From Calditrichia bacterium (GTDB lineage Bacteria; Calditrichota; Calditrichia; RBG-13-44-9): a stretch of 5,394 nucleotides of DNA. The notes below the pieces were generated by a model. It worked only from the letters and a program-made list of their open reading frames with translations, searched no databases and was not told the DNA's origin. Below, one piece after another: positions 1 to 4,805 of the stretch. The position numbers were made by a program, and so were the translations under genes. Each line of letters opens with the position of its first letter. Within the stretch, counting starts at the first letter, position 1. The DNA lies in contig JALXCH010000361.1 of the NCBI GenBank assembly GCA_026991005.1, forward strand, positions 1 to 5,394. The letters are read 5' to 3'.

Positions 1-627
1 CTGCCTAACCTGTTCCAGCGTTAGGGTGGCAATTCCCTGCTCCTCCAGCAGCGCCAGTTTTTGAGGATGTTTGCCCACCACCCACAGTTTATCCGTGTAC
101 AGATGCAAGACCCGGGCAATGAGTTGAGCCAGTTTGCCATCCCCCAGCACCAGTACCCGATATTCCGGTAAAATGTGCATTTGTTCCAGAATTTCGCAGG
201 CTGCTGCCAGCGGTTCGGTGAACACCGCCTGTAATTCAGAAACCGAATCGGGAACAACATGCACGTTGGCGATGGGGAGTGTGAGATATTCAGCGAAAGC
301 TCCATCTTTTTCGGTAATTCCCAGCACGGTACGATGGGGACAATGGCGTCCCAGCCCCTGCCGACAATATTCACATCTTCCGCAGGCCAGATTAATCTCC
401 CCCACCACCCGGCGTCCCGTCAAACGGGCATCGGGCGAGTGAACTACCGTTCCCACAAACTCGTGTCCCGGAGTTCCCCGAAAATCCATGTACCCCTTCA
501 GAATTTCCAGATCCGTATTGCAAATTCCCGCATAGTGTACCCGAATCAGCACCTCATCATCAGCAGGTTGCGGTACCGGCTTCTCCACCTCCTGCAACTC
601 TTTCCCATCAAAATAGAGCGCTTTCAT
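1..627 (-). CDS. Zinc-dependent MDR-family alcohol dehydrogenase, C-terminus beyond the left edge
   Basis: The first 209 residues of a medium-chain dehydrogenase/reductase are visible; such enzymes are usually 310-350 residues, so about a third is missing at the window edge. The sequence shows the GroES-like catalytic domain with zinc ligands C36 (AGICNTDLE), H55-E56 (GHEFVG) and probably E138 (TEPLAAA). The structural-zinc loop has C82, C85, C88 and C96. The Rossmann glycine motif LGDGKLAQL (about 161-169) begins the NAD(P)-binding domain. These features predict NAD(P)-dependent oxidation of an alcohol or reduction of a carbonyl in the cytoplasm; the substrate is unknown. The motif order resembles the uncharacterised 'MDR_like' alcohol dehydrogenases (recalled, not searched). 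The start is uncertain: ATG at 627 gives the usual MKALYFDG beginning, but in-frame ATGs at 645 and 642 would add a short MMRRNL extension, and none has a good Shine-Dalgarno. The gene follows the lysine-dehydrogenase-like gene by 54 nt (36 from 645) with no terminator between, so cotranscription is likely. Confidence 0.93.
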   Translation of the reverse strand, partial: MKALYFDGKELQEVEKPVPQPADDEVLIRVHYAGICNTDLEILKGYMDFRGTPGHEFVGTVVHSPDARLTGRRVVGEINLACGRCEYCRQGLGRHCPHRTVLGITEKDGAFAEYLTLPIANVHVVPDSVSELQAVFTEPLAAACEILEQMHILPEYRVLVLGDGKLAQLIARVLHLYTDKLWVVGKHPQKLALLEEQGIATLTLEQVRQ

Positions 628-681
628 CAAGTTTCGTCTCATCATCTGTTCATCAACTGATTTTCTTCCACAACCCCCAAT

Positions 682-1818
682 TTAAAGGTTCTCCACAAAC
701 TCCCGATACACCACATGTTTCTCCTTCAAACCGGCAAGTAAAAATTCCACACACCGGGCATCCTTTCCTAAAAATTCCAGCGGAGAGACTCCTTTCCGGT
801 CGTACAATCCCCGGGCAAGCAGACGTACGGTAGTCGTAGCCGTGTAGCCGGTAGTGCGTGCCATGGAATGAATTCCCGTATCACTATCGTACCAATCCAG
901 TAATTCATAACGATAAAGGATTCGCCGTCCCGCTTGCTCGCCTTCCACTACAATGCGCATCACGGTAATGTCCTCATCCCCTTCTTTCATCTCCCATAGG
1001 GGAAAAAGCAACCGGCTGGTAACCTCTCGGGGACGAATTTTGATGCCACCTATCTCAATCGGTTCGGTCTCAAAGAAACCGCTTTCCCGCAGCAGGCGCA
1101 TCTTCTCGGCGTGTCCGGGATAGCGCAGGGTCTTTTCTCGCATGTCCGGTGCGGGAATGGTGTGAATCAGGGTGCGAAGGCCATCGGTGTTGAACGCTTC
1201 CAGTGTACCGATTTCCGGGAAATCCACCAGTTCCACTTCGGAGAGTGCCTCCCGAACCACCACCTTTCCATGTTCCACCAGGCGGGCGGGACGGGTGTAT
1301 TCTTCAATCACATCTGCGTGGGAGAACACCGCCTGGTATTTGTAGGGCCAGCGGCGAACAACCGGGAGACCACCCACGTAAATGCGCACCTTATTCACCC
1401 GTTCCAAACGATGGGCGGCATATCCCACCAGTACATTGCTCATTCCCGGGGCAACGCCACAATCGGGGATTGCCACGACACCTCGTTCCCGTGCTAGCTC
1501 ATCCAGTGTAAGCGGGTCTTCCGGGAAGAAAGCAATATCCACCAGCGACTTCCCGGCTTCAATCACTGCGCGGAAGGTTTGAAATCCCAGAAAACCGGGA
1601 AGCGCATTGACGACCAGATCAGCATCTTCCACCAGACGCTTCACCTCATCCGTCCGGGAACAATCCGCCACCACCGTCTGCACCGGCACCTGACGCTCCA
1701 GCCGCTGCAACCGCTCGCCATCCACATCCACTGCTTTCACCCGAAAATCCCGATCAGCTGCTAAATCCCGAATAATAGCACTGCCGACCAGTCCCGCACC
1801 TAATACAGTAATATTTAT
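682..1818 (-). CDS. Saccharopine dehydrogenase-family oxidoreductase, L-lysine 6-dehydrogenase-like, non-ATG start
   Basis: This is an NAD(P)-dependent amino-acid dehydrogenase of the saccharopine dehydrogenase fold, about 378 residues from the ATA at 1818. The Rossmann motif ITVLGAGLVG is at residues 3-12, followed by an acidic residue-rich strand end AVDVD (29-33). The catalytic/dimer domain shows PDCGVAPGM (about 118-126), YVGGLP (147-152), EAFNTDG (207-213), TLRYPGHAEKM (230-240) and MARTTGYT (319-326). From memory, the same motif order occurs in characterised L-lysine 6-dehydrogenase (lysine to allysine, EC 1.4.1.18) of about 385 residues, so that is the leading guess; another saccharopine-family reaction remains possible. 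The first in-frame conventional start is GTG at 1740, which would delete the glycine loop. The frame is open only up to TAA at 1834-1836. ATA at 1818 lies 5 nt after GAGG, the same spacing as three other genes here; ATT at 1812 (376 residues) is the alternative. The ACT gene lies upstream across a structured leader, and the zinc dehydrogenase follows. Confidence 0.9.
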   Translation of the reverse strand: MNITVLGAGLVGSAIIRDLAADRDFRVKAVDVDGERLQRLERQVPVQTVVADCSRTDEVKRLVEDADLVVNALPGFLGFQTFRAVIEAGKSLVDIAFFPEDPLTLDELARERGVVAIPDCGVAPGMSNVLVGYAAHRLERVNKVRIYVGGLPVVRRWPYKYQAVFSHADVIEEYTRPARLVEHGKVVVREALSEVELVDFPEIGTLEAFNTDGLRTLIHTIPAPDMREKTLRYPGHAEKMRLLRESGFFETEPIEIGGIKIRPREVTSRLLFPLWEMKEGDEDITVMRIVVEGEQAGRRILYRYELLDWYDSDTGIHSMARTTGYTATTTVRLLARGLYDRKGVSPLEFLGKDARCVEFLLAGLKEKHVVYREFVENL

Positions 1819-1821
1819 TAT

Positions 1822-1827
1822 TCCCTC
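1822..1827 (-). promoter_or_regulatory. Shine-Dalgarno site of the dehydrogenase gene
   Basis: The minus strand reads GAGGGA here. The GAGG core ends 5 nt before an ATA codon (1818-1816) and 11 nt before an ATT codon (1812-1810), and no ATG, GTG or TTG lies in frame nearby. This ribosome-binding site is the main evidence that translation starts upstream of the Rossmann loop with a non-standard codon. An ATA start would give the classic MNITVLGAG beginning for such proteins. Confidence 0.55.
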
Positions 1828-1882
1828 AGCTTTTTATCTTTAAAATCCCTTTGCGACTTTTCTAAAATTCCCCAAATTACTT

Positions 1883-1913
1883 AAAATACAAAGATGCTTT
1901 GTTAAACGTTCAA
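1883..1913 (-). promoter_or_regulatory. Possible promoter with internal dyad upstream of the dehydrogenase
   Basis: The minus strand has TTGAAC (1913-1908) and TATTTT (1888-1883) separated by 19 bp, a poor but possible sigma-70-type pair. Most of the spacer is a perfect dyad, ACAAAG-CAT-CTTTGT (1902-1888), which could be an operator or simply a small hairpin. If active, it would let the two dehydrogenases be transcribed separately from the ACT gene. The match is weak in both hexamers and in spacing. Confidence 0.2.
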
Positions 1914-1914
1914 T

Positions 1915-1940
1915 GAGAGGAAAATCCCCTGTATCCTCTC
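1915..1940 (-). other. Stem-loop in the ACT-dehydrogenase spacer (7-bp stem)
   Basis: GAGAGGA pairs perfectly with TCCTCTC across a 12-nt loop. It is the last of three stem-loops met when transcribing toward the dehydrogenase. No T-run follows on either strand, so it is not an obvious intrinsic terminator. It may be part of a structured leader or a processing site. Confidence 0.4.
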
Positions 1941-1958
1941 CTGAAAGCCATTTTTAAG

Positions 1959-1972
1959 GCGGATTTTTCCGC
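1959..1972. other. Short hairpin GCGGA-4-TCCGC
   Basis: A perfect 5-bp GC-rich stem with a 4-nt loop. On the minus strand it is followed by CTTAAAAATGG, which is not a terminator T-tract. It sits between the other two stem-loops of the spacer downstream of the ACT gene. Confidence 0.35.
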
Positions 1973-1986
1973 TCACTCAACCTGGC

Positions 1987-2018
1987 ACCGGTTGCATCTT
2001 CGGCTGCGCTTTTCCGGT
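1987..2018 (-). other. Stem-loop immediately after the ACT stop codon
   Basis: ACCGG and CCGGT arms (1987-1991 and 2014-2018) enclose a 22-nt interior in which GCA and TGC can also pair. The arm begins one base after the ACT TAG. The minus-strand interior reads GCCGAAGATGCAA. A competing 5-bp pairing, CAACC with GGTTG, lies just downstream. There is no T-tract, so it could be a transcript-end stabiliser, an attenuator or the first helix of a leader RNA. I cannot assign it to a known riboswitch class. Confidence 0.4.
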
Positions 2019-2019
2019 A

Positions 2020-2415
2020 CTAAAACTGATGATTTTTGAAAATATCCAGCGCCAGTTGCGGATTGTCCACTTCCAGCACCACCGTTCCTTTTTTCTGTTT
2101 GGGTTCCAGGGCACCGAACAGATATTTTATGTTAATCCCGGCGTTTCCCAGTTTCATGGTGAGTTCCATGAGGGCGCCGCGATGATTCGGTAAAGTAACT
2201 TTTAGCACCTCGCGGATATCCACTTCGTATCCATTCTCGCGCAATGCCTGAAGCGCCTTTTCCGTATCCGACACATAAATTCGTGCAGCATCCACAAATA
2301 CACCCACCGCGTACACCGAAATCTGCTTTTTCTTCAACACCCGAAACATCTCCCCCGCCGTTCCCGGACGATCTTCCAGAATAACATACAACTCCTGAAT
2401 TTTTTCCAGTGCCAT
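2020..2415 (-). CDS. Tandem ACT-domain protein, probable amino-acid-binding regulator
   Basis: The protein has 131 residues and consists almost only of two ACT domains: about 8-68, with the ligand-loop motif EDRPGTAGEMF, and about 70-131, with LPNHRGALMEL and the helix-strand NAGINIKYLFGAL. ACT domains usually bind small ligands, often amino acids, at dimer interfaces and control a neighbouring enzyme or transcript. Stand-alone double-ACT proteins of this length are common in bacteria, and most have no defined function. There is no catalytic, DNA-binding or membrane segment. The ATG at 2415 is well supported by AAAGGAG at 2421-2427, 5 nt upstream. The gene follows the DUF697-like gene by 99 nt and precedes the lysine-dehydrogenase-like gene, so sensing an amino acid such as lysine for that enzyme is a reasonable inference, not something shown. 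No canonical terminator follows. Confidence 0.93.
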   Translation of the reverse strand: MALEKIQELYVILEDRPGTAGEMFRVLKKKQISVYAVGVFVDAARIYVSDTEKALQALRENGYEVDIREVLKVTLPNHRGALMELTMKLGNAGINIKYLFGALEPKQKKGTVVLEVDNPQLALDIFKNHQF

Positions 2416-2514
2416 AGATGCTCCTTTCTATTTAAATTCACGTTGGTTTCCGTTCAATACACAATTCAAAGAACATATTGCGTTAACTCTGCCCGGTTTT
2501 TGAAATCGTTCATT

Positions 2515-3510
2515 TTATTCTGAAGGTTCCTGCGGTGTAAAAAGCTCCGAATCGGGAAAATCCAGGGAATTTTTTTTGCGGCGTGCCAGCTTATCCCAGG
2601 TGGATCGAATTGCCCGACCAGGGCGTTTCAGGGTGGCATTGACCATTGCCCGGGAGATACTGGCAGAGGATTTCATCACAATGGTGGAAAGCAACCGGGC
2701 TGCTTCCATACTGGCAGATTTGCGAATATAGGAACGATTTTCTCGAATCAGCATTCCGCTATAGCGCCGTGCAATGATGCCTACCCGAAGCGTGAGAAAA
2801 GCATTGGCAGCCCCAGTTAGCAAAGAGCTGCTAATCACTCCCGCAACCAGGCCAAATCCGGGAACGGCCTGGGTAAAGGAACTACCCAACACGCTGGTTA
2901 AAATCGGTTCCACCTGCTCGCTGATGTCGATGTCATTGATTTCGGAAGCAGCAAAGACGGTGGCAGCTACATTGGCATACAACTGCAAAAGCTCTCGCAA
3001 AGAAGGACGCTGATTGTACACCCGCGCCACCTGCCAGATCATGCGTAATTGCACCAGCAAAACGGTAAACGCATCCAGCCGCCCGGACTGAGAAATGGCC
3101 GTGGAAAGAAACACAAAGCGGGACTTCTCTACAATAATCCGATTGGCTTCCCTTTCCAGCACTTTCAGCGCCGTCTCGATATCCTGCCGGGAATTAAGTA
3201 CCCGCCCCTTTAAATACACATTCCGGCGCAACCGTTTTTTGAGCTTCTGCAAATAAACGGAAAATTCTGTCGAATCTTCGTTTTGAGGAGGCGTAAGGGG
3301 ACGCGGCATCCGCAAATACCAGAACAGAGGGTAAAGTACCAGCAGCAGGTACACCACCAGCAATCCCCACAAAACCCCTTCCCCCAGTAACGGATGGATG
3401 GTTTCCGCCAGATGCACCACCTGGATGGTCTGATTCACCACGAACACCAGAAACAGAATCAGGACAAATAAACTTAAAGGAATAAAGAGCTTACGAATTG
3501 CAGATTGCAA
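2515..3510 (-). CDS. Inner-membrane protein with DUF697 (YcjF-like) domain
   Basis: The 331-residue protein has two N-terminal membrane segments (about 8-26 and 47-66) joined by a short loop, then a charged, probably helical stretch (80-130). The region 131-252 matches my memory of DUF697/YcjF: SQSGRLDAFTVL, LRMIWQVARVYNQRPSLREL, then a hydrophobic glycine-rich segment PGFGLVAGVISSSLLTGAANAF and LRVGIIARRY. The tail after 253 is basic and ends acidic. The function is not established for the family; E. coli YcjF is a membrane protein encoded next to the YcjX GTPase-like protein, but no YcjX-like or GTPase gene is visible here. The start is TTG: the frame upstream closes at a TAG four codons earlier, and AGGGG lies 6 nt upstream. 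The gene heads the minus-strand group behind a possible promoter at 3605-3633 and precedes the ACT gene by 99 nt. A physiological link to the dehydrogenases is not evident. Confidence 0.88.
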   Translation of the reverse strand: MQSAIRKLFIPLSLFVLILFLVFVVNQTIQVVHLAETIHPLLGEGVLWGLLVVYLLLVLYPLFWYLRMPRPLTPPQNEDSTEFSVYLQKLKKRLRRNVYLKGRVLNSRQDIETALKVLEREANRIIVEKSRFVFLSTAISQSGRLDAFTVLLVQLRMIWQVARVYNQRPSLRELLQLYANVAATVFAASEINDIDISEQVEPILTSVLGSSFTQAVPGFGLVAGVISSSLLTGAANAFLTLRVGIIARRYSGMLIRENRSYIRKSASMEAARLLSTIVMKSSASISRAMVNATLKRPGRAIRSTWDKLARRKKNSLDFPDSELFTPQEPSE

Positions 3511-3516
3511 TACCCA

Positions 3517-3521
3517 CCCCT
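3517..3521 (-). promoter_or_regulatory. Shine-Dalgarno supporting the TTG start
   Basis: The minus strand reads AGGGG, then TGGGTA, then TTG (3510-3508). A nearby ATG (minus strand, within ACCATGAAAATAGG) is out of frame, and a TAG closes the gene's own frame four codons before TTG. The site therefore selects TTG as the start of the DUF697-like gene. Confidence 0.6.
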
Positions 3522-3604
3522 ATTTTCATGGTCAATAATAATCAGTGGTTCAAAATTCGGGATTTTTATGGATTTTGATTTCATTACATTATTTTTCGAA
3601 ATCA

Positions 3605-3633
3605 ATTTTAATACAAATCACGCATAAAAGCAA
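3605..3633 (-). promoter_or_regulatory. Candidate sigma-70-type promoter for the DUF697-ACT group
   Basis: TTGCTT (3633-3628) and TAAAAT (3610-3605) are separated by 17 bp on the minus strand, in an AT-rich stretch just after the lipoprotein terminator. The -10 matches 5 of 6 consensus bases; the -35 keeps only TTG. Transcription would begin near 3598 and give a leader of about 88 nt before the TTG start. Position between a terminator and a gene start adds some support. Confidence 0.4.
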
Positions 3634-3647
3634 ATTTTTCTGTGGTG

Positions 3648-3684
3648 AAAATGGAAAAGGCGAACATCTTCGGGGATGTTCGCC
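3648..3684 (-). terminator. Intrinsic terminator of the lipoprotein gene
   Basis: A perfect 10-bp stem, GGCGAACATC with GATGTTCGCC (3659-3668 and 3675-3684), has a 6-nt loop. On the minus strand it is followed at once by TTTTCCATTTT. It lies 12 nt past the lipoprotein stop codon. The T-run is on the minus-strand side only, so it acts for leftward transcription and insulates the DUF697 gene from the lipoprotein gene. Confidence 0.88.
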
Positions 3685-3696
3685 CGGGAAGTGTTG

Positions 3697-4305
3697 TTAT
3701 TCAGCCATTTTGAAGGTCTGCACAAATTTTTCGAAGGCAGGTCGCCAGTGGTTAATGGTTTCCTGAGGCCCCACTGCTTTAAAGAACCAGGGGCCCGCCG
3801 GGGTTTCGGCAATGGCTGCCAGCATGGCGTAGCCCGGCTTTTCCTGAACATCGCCCATCATCATCCCGGAAGCCGATTGCAGATAGGTGCCGGTCACGTA
3901 CACCACAACCACTTTCATTCCATTGACTTCAAATTCCTTACGCTGGGCATGGTGGGCGGTGGGACTTCCATCCGGTTGTTTAAACTGCCCGTACCAGCGC
4001 TGCAAATTTGCTTCTACCGTGCCACCGGTGCCGGGAAAATGAAATTCAGCCATCACCGCATCTGCTTTTCCGTTAACTCCGGGAAGGCGGTACTGCGACA
4101 ATCGCATCCTGCTTTGGGGTTCTTCCTGAATCCACTCTTTCGGTACCTGATAAGTCAATTTTCCGTCATGAGGATTCTGAATATTGGCATGGGGATTCTG
4201 GACTTCAGGATGTCCCTTGGGCAAAGTCGCTTCTTCCTTTTTCTGACAACCCTGTGCTACCCACATCAGCATCACCACAGTGAGTCCCAACACAAATCGT
4301 TTCAT
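3697..4305 (-). CDS. Predicted lipoprotein with N-terminal QNPH repeats, function unknown
   Basis: The 202-residue protein starts with a short lipoprotein signal: MKR, a hydrophobic core FVLGLTVVMLMWVA, and a lipobox-like VAQGC with the modified cysteine at C20. The Q at -2 is unusual but tolerated in some phyla. A hydrophilic linker (21-48) holds GHP and two QNPH motifs that space H32, H39 and H46 exactly seven residues apart. The rest (about 50-200) is a single soluble domain: LTYQVPKEWI at its start, FHFPGTGGTVEANLQRWYGQF, then NGMKVVVVYVTGTY and GPWFFKAVGP. Its end is AFEKFVQTFK. The pattern of strands with an amphipathic last helix recalls Mog1/PsbP-like sandwich proteins, but I do not recognise the exact family. 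It is predicted to be anchored to an envelope membrane, facing the periplasm or outside. AAAGGAGG at 4311-4318, 5 nt upstream, fixes the ATG. With its own terminator, it looks monocistronic. Confidence 0.9.
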   Translation of the reverse strand: MKRFVLGLTVVMLMWVAQGCQKKEEATLPKGHPEVQNPHANIQNPHDGKLTYQVPKEWIQEEPQSRMRLSQYRLPGVNGKADAVMAEFHFPGTGGTVEANLQRWYGQFKQPDGSPTAHHAQRKEFEVNGMKVVVVYVTGTYLQSASGMMMGDVQEKPGYAMLAAIAETPAGPWFFKAVGPQETINHWRPAFEKFVQTFKMAE

Positions 4306-4355
4306 TTCAGCCTCCTTTCCTTGCGTTTTAGTGTTGCAAAGAAATTTATGAATCG

Positions 4356-4386
4356 TTTATACATCGGTTGCTCTTTTATCTTTCAA
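4356..4386 (-). promoter_or_regulatory. Weak promoter candidate for the lipoprotein gene
   Basis: TTGAAA (4386-4381) and TATAAA (4361-4356) occur on the minus strand with a 19-bp spacer, about 50 nt before the lipoprotein start. The hexamers are good (4 and 5 of 6), but the spacing is longer than the usual 16-18. No better pair is visible nearby. Confidence 0.3.
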
Positions 4387-4454
4387 ATTTGTAGATAAAA
4401 TTGGTGGAAAGTATAGTTGATTTTAATTTTTTACTTCTTGTTGAAAATTCTACG

Positions 4455-4545
4455 AAATTTCAAATGGCAAGTTCTAAATAACAAATTCCAAATAACAAAT
4501 ACCAAATAACAAATACCAAATAACAAATACCAAATTCCAAAGCTC
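4455..4545. repeat. Tandem heptad array, left copy (AAATAAC/AAATNCC, 14-bp period)
   Basis: Units of seven bases, AAAT followed by a variable pair and C, run head to tail and usually alternate to give a 14-bp period. AAATAACAAATTCC (4476-4489) is followed by three copies of AAATAACAAATACC (4490-4531). Diverged units flank them on both sides (AAATTTC, AAATGGC, AAATTCC). Read on the minus strand it gives a low-complexity FVIWNL-type translation that is not a protein. It is a non-coding microsatellite-like spacer repeat with no unique spacers, so not CRISPR. Confidence 0.88.
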
Positions 4546-4558
4546 AAATTTTTAATAA

Positions 4559-4596
4559 CCGCAAAGAACGCCATGAATGCGCAAAGTCCGCAAAGA
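4559..4596. repeat. Clustered GCAAAG motifs
   Basis: GCAAAG occurs at 4561, 4581 and 4590 within 35 bp (GCAAAGAACGC, GCAAAGTCC, GCAAAGATT). The longer form GCAAAGAACGC recurs exactly and inverted at 5006-5016. From memory, such CGCAAAGAACGC-type strings are dispersed in intergenic DNA of several FCB-like genomes. No function is known to me. Confidence 0.55.
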
Positions 4597-4599
4597 TTA

Positions 4600-4618
4600 T
4601 TTCACATTTTGTGTGAAA
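4600..4618. repeat. Perfect inverted repeat TTTCACA-5-TGTGAAA
   Basis: A 7-bp perfect stem with a TTTTG loop lies right after the GCAAAG cluster. It has no adjacent gene end, so it is more likely part of the composite repeat element, or a dyad binding site, than a terminator. Confidence 0.5.
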
Positions 4619-4644
4619 GATTAACAGTAGCGGTTGCTCCACTC

Positions 4645-4691
4645 GTCCACAGGATCCTGCGGACAGAGCCCGTATCGGGCAGGATTCTGTG
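4645..4691. repeat. GC-richer palindromic element with two alternative folds
   Basis: The first fold is a 20-bp near-palindrome at 4645-4664, GTCC-A-CAGGATCCTG-C-GGAC, with one mismatched pair. The second pairs CACAGGATCCT (4648-4658) with AGGATTCTGTG (4681-4691), 11 bp with one G-T wobble. That fold encloses a perfect GCCCG-TAT-CGGGC hairpin (4668-4680). The folds share the CAGGATCCT arm and so exclude each other. It lies between the two heptad arrays in otherwise AT-rich DNA. It resembles a REP- or MITE-like unit in style only; there is no flanking duplication or transposase. Confidence 0.65.
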
Positions 4692-4707
4692 AAAGCGAAA
4701 GGAAGGG

Positions 4708-4805
4708 AAATTCAAATTCCAAAATACAACTAACAAATCCCAAAATTTCAAATGACAAATTCCAAATAACAAATTCCAAATGACAAATTCCAAATAACAA
4801 TTTAC
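4708..4805. repeat. Tandem heptad array, right copy (AAATGAC/AAATTCC/AAATAAC)
   Basis: This is the same family as the left array. Seven regular units run at 4750-4798: AAATGAC, AAATTCC, AAATAAC, AAATTCC, AAATGAC, AAATTCC, AAATAAC, with AATTTAC after them and diverged units before (from 4708). The alternation of AAATTCC with AAATRAC gives 14- and 28-bp periods. It differs from the left array, where AAATACC is the common partner, so each array seems to have expanded locally. Confidence 0.88.

Noticed and set aside
21..660. ORFs in other frames of the alcohol dehydrogenase region (minus 117 codons; plus 102 and 133 codons)
   Set aside because: The minus-strand frame running from 627 to the edge carries all zinc-ligand and Rossmann motifs; the others are overlapping frames without motifs.
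1111..1764. Plus-strand ORFs opposite the dehydrogenase
   Set aside because: Antisense frames of a clearly coding minus-strand gene; low complexity, rich in His/Pro/Arg, with no family features.
1915..1940. Intrinsic terminator
   Set aside because: The stem is sound, but neither strand has a T-run after it.
1959..2018. Known riboswitch (SAM, glycine or lysine class) in the dehydrogenase leader
   Set aside because: Short strings such as GCCGAAGATGCAA and GCAACCGGTGCC recall parts of glycine and SAM riboswitch cores, but the required flanking helices and conserved joins are not seen; a covariance search would decide.
2429..2460. Promoter TTGAAC-17-TAAATA before the ACT gene
   Set aside because: The -10 match is only 3 of 6, and the implied transcript would begin inside or next to the Shine-Dalgarno site.
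3676..4398. 240-codon plus-strand ORF opposite the lipoprotein gene
   Set aside because: Shadow of the lipoprotein gene; it runs across the opposite gene's terminator stem, ribosome-binding site and upstream region and gives no recognisable protein.
4455..4805. CRISPR array
   Set aside because: The units are contiguous 7/14-bp repeats with no unique spacers, and the 160-bp core between the arrays is not a spacer series.
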